Assembly (NCBI GenBank): GCA_030530095.1
Contig: JAUMVO010000016.1
Coordinates: forward strand, 1 to 36,708
Length of the DNA stretch: 36,708 nucleotides
Reading direction: 5' to 3'
Source: Clostridiaceae bacterium
GTDB lineage: Bacteria; Bacillota; Clostridia; Oscillospirales; Acutalibacteraceae
Shown here: piece after piece, positions 1 through 7,555 of the stretch
How positions within the stretch are numbered: the first letter of the stretch is position 1
Layout of the letters: every line of letters starts with the position of its first letter
Translations under genes and position numbers: made by a program
The notes under the pieces: generated by a model
Told to the model about the DNA's origin: nothing
Databases searched by the model: none
Seen by the model: the letters and a program-made list of their open reading frames with translations, nothing else

Positions 1-947
1 GATACGGTACGCCTGCCATTTCAAAAATACTTAATGAGGACGGTGTACCAAGACGGCACGGCTATGAAAAATGGTTGCCGAGTTCAATCAACTATGTGTT
101 GAACAATGAACGCTACATGGGAGATGCACTCCTGCAAAAAAGTTATACCACCGAAACTCTGCCGTTTCGGAAAGTGAAAAATGATGGTCGGCTGCCGCAA
201 TACTATGTGGAGAACAGCAATCCTCCCATCGTCAGCCGAGAAACCTTTCATGCAGCACAGAATCTGCTGCACTCACGGCAGACGGAAAAATGCAAGCGAA
301 AGATGTATCCGCTATCAGGAAAGCTACGCTGCCCCGAATGCGGCAGAGCATTCCGCCATCAGGTTGTAAACGAAACAGCCCAGTGGATATGTACCTGCCG
401 ATCATCGGGTGCGACCGACTGTCAGCACCGCCATGTGCGAGAGGAAGCTGTATATGAAATCTTTACCGATATGGTTATCAAGCTGAAAACTTATCAAAAC
501 GAACTGCTCGGTACGCTGATTCACCAAATGGAACTCATGCAGGACCGTACAAGCCGAAATCAGGAACGCATACGGCAGATAGACAAAGAGATTGCCGACC
601 TCGGTGCAAAGAATCATATCATTGCACGGTTGCATACAAGCGGTGCATTGAACGCTGCCGAGTATGCCATGCAGACTTCGGAAATCGGCAACCGACTCAC
701 CGAGCTGCGTATAGAACGGCGGCAAAAGCTCACTGAGGATGAGGATGACCAACGGCTCGCCGCCATCAAAGACTTAAACGGCATACTCGAAGAATATGAG
801 CCGACCGCCGAGTTTGACAACGGACTGCTTGACGAAATTATTGAGAGCATCACGGTGGACAGCAGCGAACAGCTCACATTCAAGCTCCTCGGCGGTATTG
901 CACTGACTGAGCAAATCCCAAAGAAAGGACGGTGCAAAACGACATGA
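1..947 (+). CDS. Large serine recombinase, C-terminal part (5' end outside window)
   Basis: The reading frame is open from base 3, so the gene enters the window already in progress; the internal TTG at 75 is not the start. The visible part begins in the 'recombinase' DNA-binding domain (SKILNEDG, then SSINYVLNNERYMGD), continues with a zinc ribbon (CPECGRAF near base 335, then CTCRSS and a DCQH segment) and ends in a coiled coil (about 480-780) plus a short beta-rich tail. This is the usual C-terminal layout of large serine integrases that insert and excise mobile elements. The catalytic N-terminal domain must lie upstream. Its TGA overlaps the ATG of the next recombinase (ATGA at 944), so the two are probably translationally coupled. 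It belongs to a three-gene recombinase module. Confidence 0.85.
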   Translation, partial: YGTPAISKILNEDGVPRRHGYEKWLPSSINYVLNNERYMGDALLQKSYTTETLPFRKVKNDGRLPQYYVENSNPPIVSRETFHAAQNLLHSRQTEKCKRKMYPLSGKLRCPECGRAFRHQVVNETAQWICTCRSSGATDCQHRHVREEAVYEIFTDMVIKLKTYQNELLGTLIHQMELMQDRTSRNQERIRQIDKEIADLGAKNHIIARLHTSGALNAAEYAMQTSEIGNRLTELRIERRQKLTEDEDDQRLAAIKDLNGILEEYEPTAEFDNGLLDEIIESITVDSSEQLTFKLLGGIALTEQIPKKGRCKTT

Positions 948-1939
948 GCAACAGAACACTGCCTTACGGATACTGCTATAAAAACGGCATAATTGCAATA
1001 GAGCCAAAGGAAAGCAAGGTGCTGAAACGAATATTCTCCGCATACCTTAACGGCGATTCGATGTTAACCATTGCCGAGCAGTTAAACAGAGAAAAAATCG
1101 AATACACAAGCGGCGTTATCGGTTGGAACAAAGGACGGCTCAAGCACCTCATTGATAACCCACGGTATCTCGGCACAGAGGTATATCCGCAGATTATCGA
1201 GCAAGCGGCTTATGAGGAAATACAAAGGACGAAGCACAGCCGTAATACCCAAAAGGATACGGATAAGACACAAGAGATATTCAGACTGACCGTTCCCGTC
1301 CGATGCCCGACCTGCGGAAGCCTAATGCGACGCAGACATGACAGCCGATGCAAATGCCAAGAGCGTTGGACTTGTGAAAACAAGGACTGCCGTCTGCGGA
1401 TAGAAATATCCGATGCCGAACTTCTGGACACACTCTCCGACCTACTCGGTACGGTAACAGCCGACAGCATCACAGTGCCAGCAGAAAAGCCCTACGAGCC
1501 AAGTACCGAGGTAATACGGCTGAACAATGAAATCAGCAGAATGCTTGACGCTGCTGAAATAGACAAGGCTATCCTACGAAACAAAATGACAGAGTGCCTA
1601 AGTCAAAAATACAGCGAGCTTGGCAATGAGTGCTGTGCCGTACAAAGGCTGAAAACCGAACTTGACAGCACAGCGGATATTACCGAACGGCTGAACCGCA
1701 CGGTCAGCGAAATACGCCTACACCTCGACAAAACAGCAGACCTCATACTGCTGAACGGTCAGATTATACGAAAGGAGAAAATCCATGCAACAGACAGCGG
1801 TCGCTCCACAAAGAGTGGTGCGGGTAATAGAACCGACAATATCGGTCAGAGAGAGCATCAAAAACCATTACCGAGTCCTGCGTGTCGCAGCATACTGCCG
1901 AGTTTCCACGAAGCAAGAGGAACAGCTCAACAGTTATGA
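944..1939 (+). CDS. Serine recombinase-like protein lacking the catalytic domain (middle gene of triplet)
   Basis: I chose the ATG at 944 because it overlaps the previous stop (ATGA) and lies behind AAAGGA; an upstream GTG at 932 is too close to that site. The protein (331 residues) starts directly in the recombinase domain (LPYGYCYKNGIIAI, then LKHLIDNPRYLGTEVY), followed by a zinc ribbon (RCPTCGSLMRR, CKCQERWTCENKDCRLR) and a coiled coil. The resolvase domain with the nucleophilic serine is absent, so it cannot cut DNA alone and may be an accessory or DNA-binding partner of its neighbours. The last 51 residues or so are read from sequence that also encodes the start of the third recombinase in another frame (155-nt overlap). 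That tail is low-complexity and may be a read-through after loss of an earlier stop. Confidence 0.75.
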   Translation: MSNRTLPYGYCYKNGIIAIEPKESKVLKRIFSAYLNGDSMLTIAEQLNREKIEYTSGVIGWNKGRLKHLIDNPRYLGTEVYPQIIEQAAYEEIQRTKHSRNTQKDTDKTQEIFRLTVPVRCPTCGSLMRRRHDSRCKCQERWTCENKDCRLRIEISDAELLDTLSDLLGTVTADSITVPAEKPYEPSTEVIRLNNEISRMLDAAEIDKAILRNKMTECLSQKYSELGNECCAVQRLKTELDSTADITERLNRTVSEIRLHLDKTADLILLNGQIIRKEKIHATDSGRSTKSGAGNRTDNIGQREHQKPLPSPACRSILPSFHEARGTAQQL

Positions 1940-3422
1940 GAATCAGGTGGAACACTACACCGAGCGCATCAATTCCGAAAACGGATGGACGCTTGAAGGT
2001 ATCTACGCCGACAAGGGTATCTCCGGCACAAGCGTGAAAAACCGAGATGAATTCAACCGTATGATCCGCCGATGCAAACAAGGCAAAATCGACATGATCA
2101 TCACGAAATCCATTGCAAGGTTTGCGAGAAACACGGTGGACTGCTTGAAGTATGTCCGGCTGCTCAATGACCTTGGTGTGGATGTCTACTTCGAGGAACA
2201 GGGAATCCACAGCAATCAGCCCGGCGCCGAGTTTTACATCACCATCTACGGCAGCATTGCCCAAAGCGAATCGGAAAACATCAGTGCCAATATCAAATGG
2301 GGCAAGGCTCAAAGTGCTAAGGAAGGTAAGGTTATATTCCAATATAAGAACTTCCTCGGCTACCGCAAGGGCGAGGACGGGCAACCCGAAATCGTCCCCG
2401 AAGAAGCCGAAACAATCCGCCTTATATATGACCGCTTCCTCGCAGGCGACAGCTTAAAGGGAATTGCAGAACTACTTGAAGAAAAGGGCATCAAAAGCCC
2501 GACGGGAAAAACTCAGTGGCAGTTTTCAACGATACAGTCAATTCTCTCCAATGAAAAGTATAAGGGCGACGCCATTATCAACAAGACCTACATTACCGAC
2601 TGCATCAGCAAAAAGGTCAGAGTAAATAACGGCGAACGCCCGAAATACTATGTTGAGAACAGCCACCCTGCCATTATCGACTCAGCCACCTTCGGCAGAG
2701 TCCAAGAGGAACTCGCAAGGCGTTCAGGTAAGCGCAAGGTCAGACAAAAAGCCAAAACCGAGCAAGGCAAATATTCAAGCAAATACGCTATGACAGAACT
2801 GCTCGTCTGCGGCGAATGCAAAACACCATACCGCCGATGCACTTGGACGGCAGGCGGCAAAAAGAAAATCGTATGGCGATGTATAAATCGTCTTGACTAC
2901 GGCAAGAAATACTGCCACAACTCGCCGACCATAGAAGAAAGCATATTGCAAAAGGTTGTTATGACGGCAATCATGGAAACCGCCAATCAAAACACCGAGG
3001 TACTGCGAACATTGAAACTGCATATCGGTATGGGATTAGAGGGAGAAAAGAGCAATGACAACAGCCTCGACCTGCAAGTGCGGATTGCCGAAATTGACGC
3101 AGAGTTCAGAAAAATGATTGATCGAGTATCCACAGAAACAGTGGAAGCCTTTGACGAGGAAACCGCAACTCGGCTCATGAACGAAAAAAGCCGTCTGCAA
3201 CAGCAGCTCGACAACATAGCCGACGCTGAGCAACGGCGAGAAAACGCAAAATCCCGACTCGATGATATCTATACTATACTGGACGGCATAAAAAACCATC
3301 CGATAGAATACGATGACCAAATCGTCCGCCAACTGCTCGAATTCATAGTGGTTGACTCAAAAGAACAGGTCACCGTAATATTCAAAGGCGGTCTCAAATC
3401 GGTGCAGCCGCTGACCGAATGA
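1785..3422 (+). CDS. Large serine recombinase, complete (545 residues)
   Basis: This is a complete site-specific recombinase that probably integrates and excises the mobile element through a phosphoserine-DNA intermediate. The resolvase domain covers about residues 31-175, with the nucleophile Ser41 in AAYCRVST and the conserved arginines of SIARFARN. The recombinase domain follows (about 190-300, including SILSNEKYKGD), then a zinc ribbon (CGECKTPYRR, later CINRL and KYCHN), a coiled coil (about 420-505) and a C-terminal beta segment (FIVVDSKEQVTVIFKGG). The ATG at 1785 has a good ribosome site (AAAGGAG) 8 bases upstream. The gene overlaps the preceding one by 155 nt. Size and domain order match the large serine integrase family. 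As the only visible member with an intact catalytic site, it is the likely active enzyme. Confidence 0.93.
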   Translation: MQQTAVAPQRVVRVIEPTISVRESIKNHYRVLRVAAYCRVSTKQEEQLNSYENQVEHYTERINSENGWTLEGIYADKGISGTSVKNRDEFNRMIRRCKQGKIDMIITKSIARFARNTVDCLKYVRLLNDLGVDVYFEEQGIHSNQPGAEFYITIYGSIAQSESENISANIKWGKAQSAKEGKVIFQYKNFLGYRKGEDGQPEIVPEEAETIRLIYDRFLAGDSLKGIAELLEEKGIKSPTGKTQWQFSTIQSILSNEKYKGDAIINKTYITDCISKKVRVNNGERPKYYVENSHPAIIDSATFGRVQEELARRSGKRKVRQKAKTEQGKYSSKYAMTELLVCGECKTPYRRCTWTAGGKKKIVWRCINRLDYGKKYCHNSPTIEESILQKVVMTAIMETANQNTEVLRTLKLHIGMGLEGEKSNDNSLDLQVRIAEIDAEFRKMIDRVSTETVEAFDEETATRLMNEKSRLQQQLDNIADAEQRRENAKSRLDDIYTILDGIKNHPIEYDDQIVRQLLEFIVVDSKEQVTVIFKGGLKSVQPLTE

Positions 3423-3446
3423 CAGCGGCTCACCTCCGCCCTTAAC

Positions 3447-3467
3447 CTTGAAAGTTCAAGATTTTTT
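3447..3467 (+). terminator. Weak hairpin with T-run after the recombinase genes
   Basis: CTTGA and TCAAG arms enclose a 4-base loop (3447-3460), followed by ATTTTTT. It lies 25 bases after the recombinase stop and could be a weak terminator. A short inverted repeat in this place could also belong to a recombinase attachment site. Confidence 0.35.
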
Positions 3468-3527
3468 GTAAGGGTACAAATACCAACCTAAAAAGGCGAA
3501 AAAATCTTTTTTATAGTCCTCTCACAT

Positions 3528-3581
3528 ATCGAGTATCTATAATGGACTTGAGTTATGGAAGTTATGGATACTCGATTTTTC
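3528..3581 (+). repeat. 13-bp inverted repeat with T-rich tail; terminator or recombinase attachment-site candidate
   Basis: ATCGAGTATCTAT (3528-3540) pairs with ATGGATACTCGAT (3564-3576), with one G-T wobble, and is followed by TTTTTC. Between the arms is a tandem 9-mer, AGTTATGGA twice (3551-3559, 3560-3568). The loop is long for a simple terminator. The position just beyond three recombinase genes makes an element end or attachment site a reasonable alternative. Confidence 0.45.
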
Positions 3582-3646
3582 TTTATTCAGCACGTTTTCA
3601 CAGCCGTCGGTGGTGAGTAAGTGCGCATTTGTTAGGAGGAAATAAT

Positions 3647-4027
3647 ATGAAAAAGACGATTGCGTGTTTGTTATCACTTTTATTTACGTTATTAGTTTTT
3701 TCTTCATGTCAATCAAGTAATAGTAACTGGGGAAGTTTCACGTCTGAACGGACTGAAAGCTACGATCACAAGTATTTTGCAAATCAAAAAGTTTCGGATT
3801 CAAATATTGTAGTAACGATATACAACAACGAAACAAAAACCGAAGTTTTTTCGTTTACTCCGGCAAGGTCACGTGACTTTTGGGGTATCTGTTGGGAGAG
3901 CGACACGTATAACATTTGGATACAATCAGGTGATATCGGGGTTTTGTGTTATCAGTATGATAATGAGACATGGATTCTGAATAAAGATGCACAAAGACCT
4001 GCCGACATTATTTCAAAATATGATTAA
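3647..4027 (+). CDS. Small putative lipoprotein of unknown function
   Basis: ATG at 3647 follows a strong AGGAGG site (3634-3639); an upstream TTG at 3629 is in frame but has no such site. The 126-residue product has a lipoprotein signal: Lys-Lys, a hydrophobic run (about residues 5-19) and Cys21 in VFSSC, so it is probably lipidated and anchored outside the membrane. The mature part is rich in aromatic and polar residues (RDFWGICWESDTYNIW, IQSGDIGVLCYQYDN) and ends in ISKYD. I do not recognise a characterised family, and no function is proposed. The gene is more AT-rich than the genes on either side and stands alone between the recombinase module and a strong terminator, which fits recent acquisition, perhaps as element cargo. 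Confidence 0.75.
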   Translation: MKKTIACLLSLLFTLLVFSSCQSSNSNWGSFTSERTESYDHKYFANQKVSDSNIVVTIYNNETKTEVFSFTPARSRDFWGICWESDTYNIWIQSGDIGVLCYQYDNETWILNKDAQRPADIISKYD

Positions 4028-4052
4028 CAAGTCCGTTATCTATATTCGCAAC

Positions 4053-4092
4053 AAAAGCAACGGGGAGTCTTATGACTCCCCGTTGCTTTTTT
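4053..4092 (+). terminator. Strong intrinsic terminator after the lipoprotein gene
   Basis: A 17-bp perfect stem (AAAAGCAACGGGGAGTC and its complement) with a TTAT loop is followed by a run of T, 25 bases past the lipoprotein stop. Confidence 0.93.
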
Positions 4093-4124
4093 ATTGATAC
4101 AGGCTTGAAATGAAACACCGTTTT

Positions 4125-4206
4125 TTACCATTTATACTCCGTTAATTCTCCGTTGATTTCCCATTTATACGGCGTGTGATTTGAATTCGTCCGCAATGCT
4201 TTTCAT
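4125..4206 (-). pseudogene. Probable gene remnant (C-terminal peptide, frame-shifted)
   Basis: On the minus strand a GGACGGAG-like ribosome site precedes ATG at 4206, giving a 13-residue reading frame (MKSIADEFKSHAV) that stops at 4165. Shifting one frame near base 4178 gives a natural-looking ending, HTPYKWEINGELTEYKW, followed by TAA at 4125-4127. I read this as the two ends of a small gene fused by deletion or broken by a frameshift. The family is unknown. A chance short frame cannot be excluded. Confidence 0.3.
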
Positions 4207-4271
4207 ATCTCCGTCCTTTTAGTTTTAAGAATAAAGCATTGTCATATCGTCAAAGGAATAATTAATCAATG

Positions 4272-4300
4272 AAAAAACGCTCTCATTGAGAGCGTTTTTT
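4272..4300 (-). terminator. Terminator of the aldo/keto reductase gene
   Basis: AAAAAACGCTCTC and its complement enclose a 3-base loop just past the minus-strand stop at 4302. The minus-strand copy ends in six T; the reverse arrangement also has T on the plus strand, so it may work both ways. Confidence 0.88.
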
Positions 4301-4301
4301 G

Positions 4302-5414
4302 TTATTCCAGCGCTTCGGCTGCCTTTTTCAGACTGTCGATAATCGCAATATGCTGCGGACATGCGCCTTCGCACTGACCGCATTCGATACAGTCGGTTGC
4401 TTTGCCGCAATCTGCGGTTGCGCTGAGGTAAGCCTTCTTTGCCTCGTCGAGCTGACCGTTGCCCAGCTGAAGATTGAGCGCAGAGAAAATATCGGGTATC
4501 GGAATCTGCATCGGGCAGCCTTCCGTACAGTAATGACAGGCGGTGCAGGGGATAGTCGAGGACTGACCGAGTATCCTCTGAGCCTTGCGTATGATTTCCT
4601 GCTCGTCTTCGCCCAGGGGTTTGAAATCCTTCATATACGAGAGATTGTCCTGCATCTGCTCAACGTTTGACATACCCGAAAGTACGGTAAGTATTCCGTC
4701 GAGCGAAGCAGCGAAGCGTATAGCCCACGATGCTGCGGACATATCGGGAGAGTATGCCTTGAACATCTGCTCAATTTCCTTGTCGGGCTTTGCGAGTGAG
4801 CCGCCCTTGACAGGCTCCATAACGACTATCGATTTTCCGTGCTTACGTGCAACCTCGTAATTTGCCCTTGAGGTTACCTTCGGGTTTTCCCAGTCGGCGT
4901 AATTGAGCTGAAGCTGAACGAATTCAACGTCGGGATGCTCGGTCAGAAGCTTGTCGAGCAGCTTCGGTCCGGCGTGGAATGAGAAGCCGACGTGCTTTAT
5001 AAGTCCCTTTTTCTTCTGCTCCTTTACGAAATCCCAGAGGTGGAATTTGTCGTATTTTTCGTAATTGTTCTCCATAAACGCGTGGAGCAGATAGTAGTCA
5101 AAATAGCCCGCGCCCGTTCTTTCAAGGCTTGTGAAAAATTCCTTTTTTGCGAATTTTTCGGTCGGTGCAACTCCGGCGTTCAGCTTGCTTGCAAGAGTAA
5201 AAGCCTCACGGGGATAGCGGTCAACGAGCGCCTTTTTCGTCGCCGATTCGCTGCCGAGATACACGTAAGCGGTATCAAAATAGGTGAAGCCCGCTTCAAT
5301 GAACATATCGACCATCTGCTTTGTCTGCTCAACGTCGATTATAACGCCTTTTTTAGGCAGTCTCATAAGTCCGAAGCCGAGCTTCGGGATATCCTTGCCG
5401 AAATAATCAGCCAT
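4302..5414 (-). CDS. Aldo/keto reductase with two C-terminal 4Fe-4S clusters
   Basis: This is a cytosolic NAD(P)H-type oxidoreductase of the aldo/keto reductase family fused to a bacterial ferredoxin-like domain. The barrel (about residues 1-280) has the full catalytic set: Asp47 (FDTAYVY), Tyr52, Lys77 (ASKLNA) and His111 (LLHAF). The C-terminal part carries two cysteine clusters, C290-x2-C-x2-C-x3-C (CTACHYCTEGCP) and C342-x2-C-x2-C-x3-C (CIECGQCEGACP), each able to hold a 4Fe-4S cluster. The 370-residue length is normal for this anaerobe-rich subfamily. ATG at 5414 has AAGGGG upstream. The substrate cannot be told from sequence. It stands as a single gene with its own promoter and terminator. 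Confidence 0.92.
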   Translation of the reverse strand: MADYFGKDIPKLGFGLMRLPKKGVIIDVEQTKQMVDMFIEAGFTYFDTAYVYLGSESATKKALVDRYPREAFTLASKLNAGVAPTEKFAKKEFFTSLERTGAGYFDYYLLHAFMENNYEKYDKFHLWDFVKEQKKKGLIKHVGFSFHAGPKLLDKLLTEHPDVEFVQLQLNYADWENPKVTSRANYEVARKHGKSIVVMEPVKGGSLAKPDKEIEQMFKAYSPDMSAASWAIRFAASLDGILTVLSGMSNVEQMQDNLSYMKDFKPLGEDEQEIIRKAQRILGQSSTIPCTACHYCTEGCPMQIPIPDIFSALNLQLGNGQLDEAKKAYLSATADCGKATDCIECGQCEGACPQHIAIIDSLKKAAEALE

Positions 5415-5451
5415 ATTATCGCCCCTTTTCTGAAGGTATGTTTATGCTGTA

Positions 5452-5496
5452 ATTATATCAAAAAATGAGAAAAAATACAATGAAATAATTATTTCA
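5452..5496 (-). promoter_or_regulatory. Promoter and palindromic operator of the aldo/keto reductase gene
   Basis: Reading the minus strand, TTGTAT (5475-5480) and TATAAT (5452-5457) are 17 bases apart. Directly upstream of the -35 box is a perfect 16-bp palindrome, TGAAATAATTATTTCA (5481-5496), a likely regulator site. It is AT-rich, so part of the symmetry could be chance. Confidence 0.5.
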
Positions 5497-5528
5497 ATTC
5501 ACTTTGACTTAATCTGTCGATTTACATA

Positions 5529-5557
5529 CAAAAACACCCTTGGATTTCCAAGGGTGT
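5529..5557 (-). terminator. Terminator of the scaffold/GGGtGRT operon
   Basis: A perfect 10-bp stem (ACACCCTTGG, 5534-5543, and its complement 5548-5557) with an ATTT loop. On the minus strand it ends in TTTTTG, 15 bases past the stop at 5572. Confidence 0.9.
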
Positions 5558-5571
5558 CATTTGTTCAGCTA

Positions 5572-6591
5572 TTAAAACTTGCCTGCCTTTGCAGCTTCCT
5601 CAATGGAAACAGCAACGGAAACGGTCATACCTACCATCGGGTTGTTGCCCGCGCCGATAAGTCCCATCATCTCAACGTGAGCCGGAACTGACGAAGAGCC
5701 TGCGAACTGAGCGTCGGAGTGCATTCTGCCCATGGTATCGGTCATACCGTAGGAAGCGGGGCCTGCAGCCATATTGTCGGGGTGGAGTGTTCTGCCCGTG
5801 CCGCCGCCCGAAGCAACTGAGAAGTACTTCTTGCCTGCTTCGATTCTTTCCTTCTTGTAGGTACCTGCAACGGGATGCTGGAAACGTGTCGGGTTGGTCG
5901 AGTTGCCGGTGATGGAAACGTCAACGTTTTCCTTCCACATGATGGCAACGCCTTCCTGAACGTCGTTTGCACCGTAGCAGTTGACCTTTGCTCTCGAGGA
6001 GTTGGGGTCCTTTGAGTAGCACTTGCGGAAAACTTCCTTAAGCTCGCCTGTATGATAATCGTATTCGGTTTCAACGTATGTGAAGCCGTTGATTCTCGAG
6101 ATAATCTGAGCAGCGTCCTTACCGAGACCGTTAAGGATAACTCTCAGGGGCTTCTGACGAACCTTGTTTGCTTTCTCGGCAATACCGATTGCGCCCTCGG
6201 CAGCTGCGAATGACTCGTGACCTGCGAGGAATGCGAAGCACTCGGTGTCCTCTTCAAGAAGCATTTTACCGAGATTGCCGTGGCCGAGACCGACTTTTCT
6301 GTGGTCGGCAACAGAGCCGGGGATGCAGAAGGCCTGAAGTCCCTCGCCGATAGCGGCAGCTGCGTCGGCAGCCTTGCGGCAGCCCTTCCTGATAGCGATA
6401 GCGGCGCCTACGGTGTAAGCCCACTTTGCGTTTTCAAAGCAGATAGGCTGAATATTCTCAACCATGTGATATACGTCAAGACCTGCGTCCTTTGTAATCT
6501 GTTCAGCTTCGTCGATTGATCCGATGCCGTACTCAGCGAGCTTGGAAAGGATCTGCTTTTCTCTTCTCTCATAAGATTCAAATTTAGCCAT
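5572..6591 (-). CDS. GGGtGRT-motif protein (function unknown, linked to Fe-S scaffold)
   Basis: The 339-residue product carries the signature SGGGTGRTLHPDN (GGGTGRT at residues 262-268) that names this uncharacterised family, and a glycine-rich end (GLIGAGNNPMVGMTVSVAVSIEEA). No signal peptide or membrane segment is visible, so it is probably cytosolic. Cysteines at 51, 71, 89, 118, 191 and 205 could bind metal or thiols. ATG at 6591 follows GAGGAGG. It starts 17 bases after the stop of the NifU/IscU-like scaffold gene, and the two are known to travel together in anaerobic bacteria, which points to a shared Fe-S or redox job. The exact activity is not established as far as I know. The call is firm for family, open for function. 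Confidence 0.88.
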   Translation of the reverse strand: MAKFESYERREKQILSKLAEYGIGSIDEAEQITKDAGLDVYHMVENIQPICFENAKWAYTVGAAIAIRKGCRKAADAAAAIGEGLQAFCIPGSVADHRKVGLGHGNLGKMLLEEDTECFAFLAGHESFAAAEGAIGIAEKANKVRQKPLRVILNGLGKDAAQIISRINGFTYVETEYDYHTGELKEVFRKCYSKDPNSSRAKVNCYGANDVQEGVAIMWKENVDVSITGNSTNPTRFQHPVAGTYKKERIEAGKKYFSVASGGGTGRTLHPDNMAAGPASYGMTDTMGRMHSDAQFAGSSSVPAHVEMMGLIGAGNNPMVGMTVSVAVSIEEAAKAGKF

Positions 6592-6608
6592 TATTCTTTC
6601 CTCCTCAA

Positions 6609-7301
6609 TTATTCTTTTCTCGGATCAATGAACTTGACGGCGTCTGCAACTCTGCCGTACTGTCCCGATGCCTTCTCAAGTGCGGTAGCAGCGTCGTTAC
6701 CTGCCTTGATGAAGTCCATCATCTTGCCGAAGTTTACATACTTATAACCGATAATTTCATCGTTCTCGTCAAGTGCGAGATCGGTGATATAGCCGTCTGT
6801 CAGCTCAAGGTAACGCGGACCCTTTGCGAGTGTGCCGTAGGTTGTTGCAACCATTGAACGCGCGCCCTTACCGAGATCCTCAAGACCTGCGCCGATCTGA
6901 AGGCCGCCCTCTGAGAAGGCTGACTGTGTTCTGCCGTAAACTATCTGTAAAAACAGCTCTCTCATAGCTGTATTGATAGCGTCGCAAACGAGGTCCGTAT
7001 TAAGAGCCTCAAGAAGTGTTCTGCCGGGGAGAATTTCGGACGCCATAGCCGCCGAATGAGTCATACCCGAGCAACCGATTGTTTCAACAAGAGCTTCCTG
7101 GATGATGCCGTCCTTGACGTTGAGCGAGAGCTTGCAGCAGCCCTGCTGGGGAGCGCACCAGCCGATACCGTGAGTATAGCCGGAGATATCGGAGATATCC
7201 TTAGCCTTAACCCATTTTGCTTCTTCCGGTATGGGAGCTGCGCCGTGAGCTACGCCCTGGTTAACACAGCACATACCGTTAACTTCCGATGAATAGACCA
7301 T
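6609..7301 (-). CDS. NifU/IscU-like iron-sulfur cluster scaffold protein
   Basis: The protein (230 residues) resembles the U-type Fe-S assembly scaffolds, with an IscU-like cysteine in IGCSGMTHSAA (Cys77) and another at Cys106 (LVCDAIN). It has extra cysteines rare in classical IscU: Cys11-Cys12 near the N terminus, Cys49 and the pair Cys55-Cys56 (GWCAPQQGCCKLS). The C-terminal half (about 120-230) goes beyond the roughly 130-residue scaffold core. ATG at 7301 follows AAGGAGGA. It is the first gene of an operon with the GGGtGRT gene. No cysteine desulfurase lies in the window, so sulfur supply must come from elsewhere. Role in cluster assembly is inferred from family. Confidence 0.85.
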   Translation of the reverse strand: MVYSSEVNGMCCVNQGVAHGAAPIPEEAKWVKAKDISDISGYTHGIGWCAPQQGCCKLSLNVKDGIIQEALVETIGCSGMTHSAAMASEILPGRTLLEALNTDLVCDAINTAMRELFLQIVYGRTQSAFSEGGLQIGAGLEDLGKGARSMVATTYGTLAKGPRYLELTDGYITDLALDENDEIIGYKYVNFGKMMDFIKAGNDAATALEKASGQYGRVADAVKFIDPRKE

Positions 7302-7388
7302 AAAAGTTGTCCTCCTTATTTTTTCAATCCGTAAAGGAAAGTTTACCGTTTCAAGGCGGCGATTTCAAAAAGCGCACACCTTCAAGTT

Positions 7389-7417
7389 ATTTTATCATAA
7401 CGCACGTGCTTTTTCAA
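7389..7417 (-). promoter_or_regulatory. Sigma-A type promoter of the scaffold/GGGtGRT operon
   Basis: On the minus strand TTGAAA (7412-7417) and TAAAAT (7389-7394) are 17 bases apart, with a TG one base before the -10 box (extended -10). The spacer contains the 8-bp palindrome GCACGTGC (7402-7409). Confidence 0.65.
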
Positions 7418-7468
7418 TAGAATTTGATAATTTTTTAACGGACAAAATTTACAAAAAGCATTAAAGCC

Positions 7469-7492
7469 GTGTAAAGGGTAACGACTTTACAC
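7469..7492. promoter_or_regulatory. Perfect inverted repeat upstream of the LuxR-type regulator promoter
   Basis: GTGTAAAG (7469-7476) and CTTTACAC (7485-7492) are separated by 8 bases. The 24-bp dyad lies 30 bases before the -35 box of the regulator gene and has the size and symmetry expected for a dimeric activator. Confidence 0.5.
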
Positions 7493-7522
7493 TATGGCGG
7501 AGAAACGAAGGGAAACTGCAAG

Positions 7523-7555
7523 TTGAAAAAACAAATCATATGTGCTAATATGATT
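7523..7555 (+). promoter_or_regulatory. Promoter with overlapping operator for the LuxR-type regulator gene
   Basis: TTGAAA (7523-7528) and TAATAT (7546-7551) are 17 bases apart. A perfect 9-bp inverted repeat, AAATCATAT (7533-7541) and ATATGATTT (7548-7556) with a 6-base spacer, covers the spacer and the -10 box, as expected for a repressor or self-regulation site. Confidence 0.6.

Noticed and set aside
75-947. A start codon at 75 (TTG) for the first recombinase
   Set aside because: The same frame is open to the window edge and reads as normal recombinase-domain sequence, so the gene begins outside the window.
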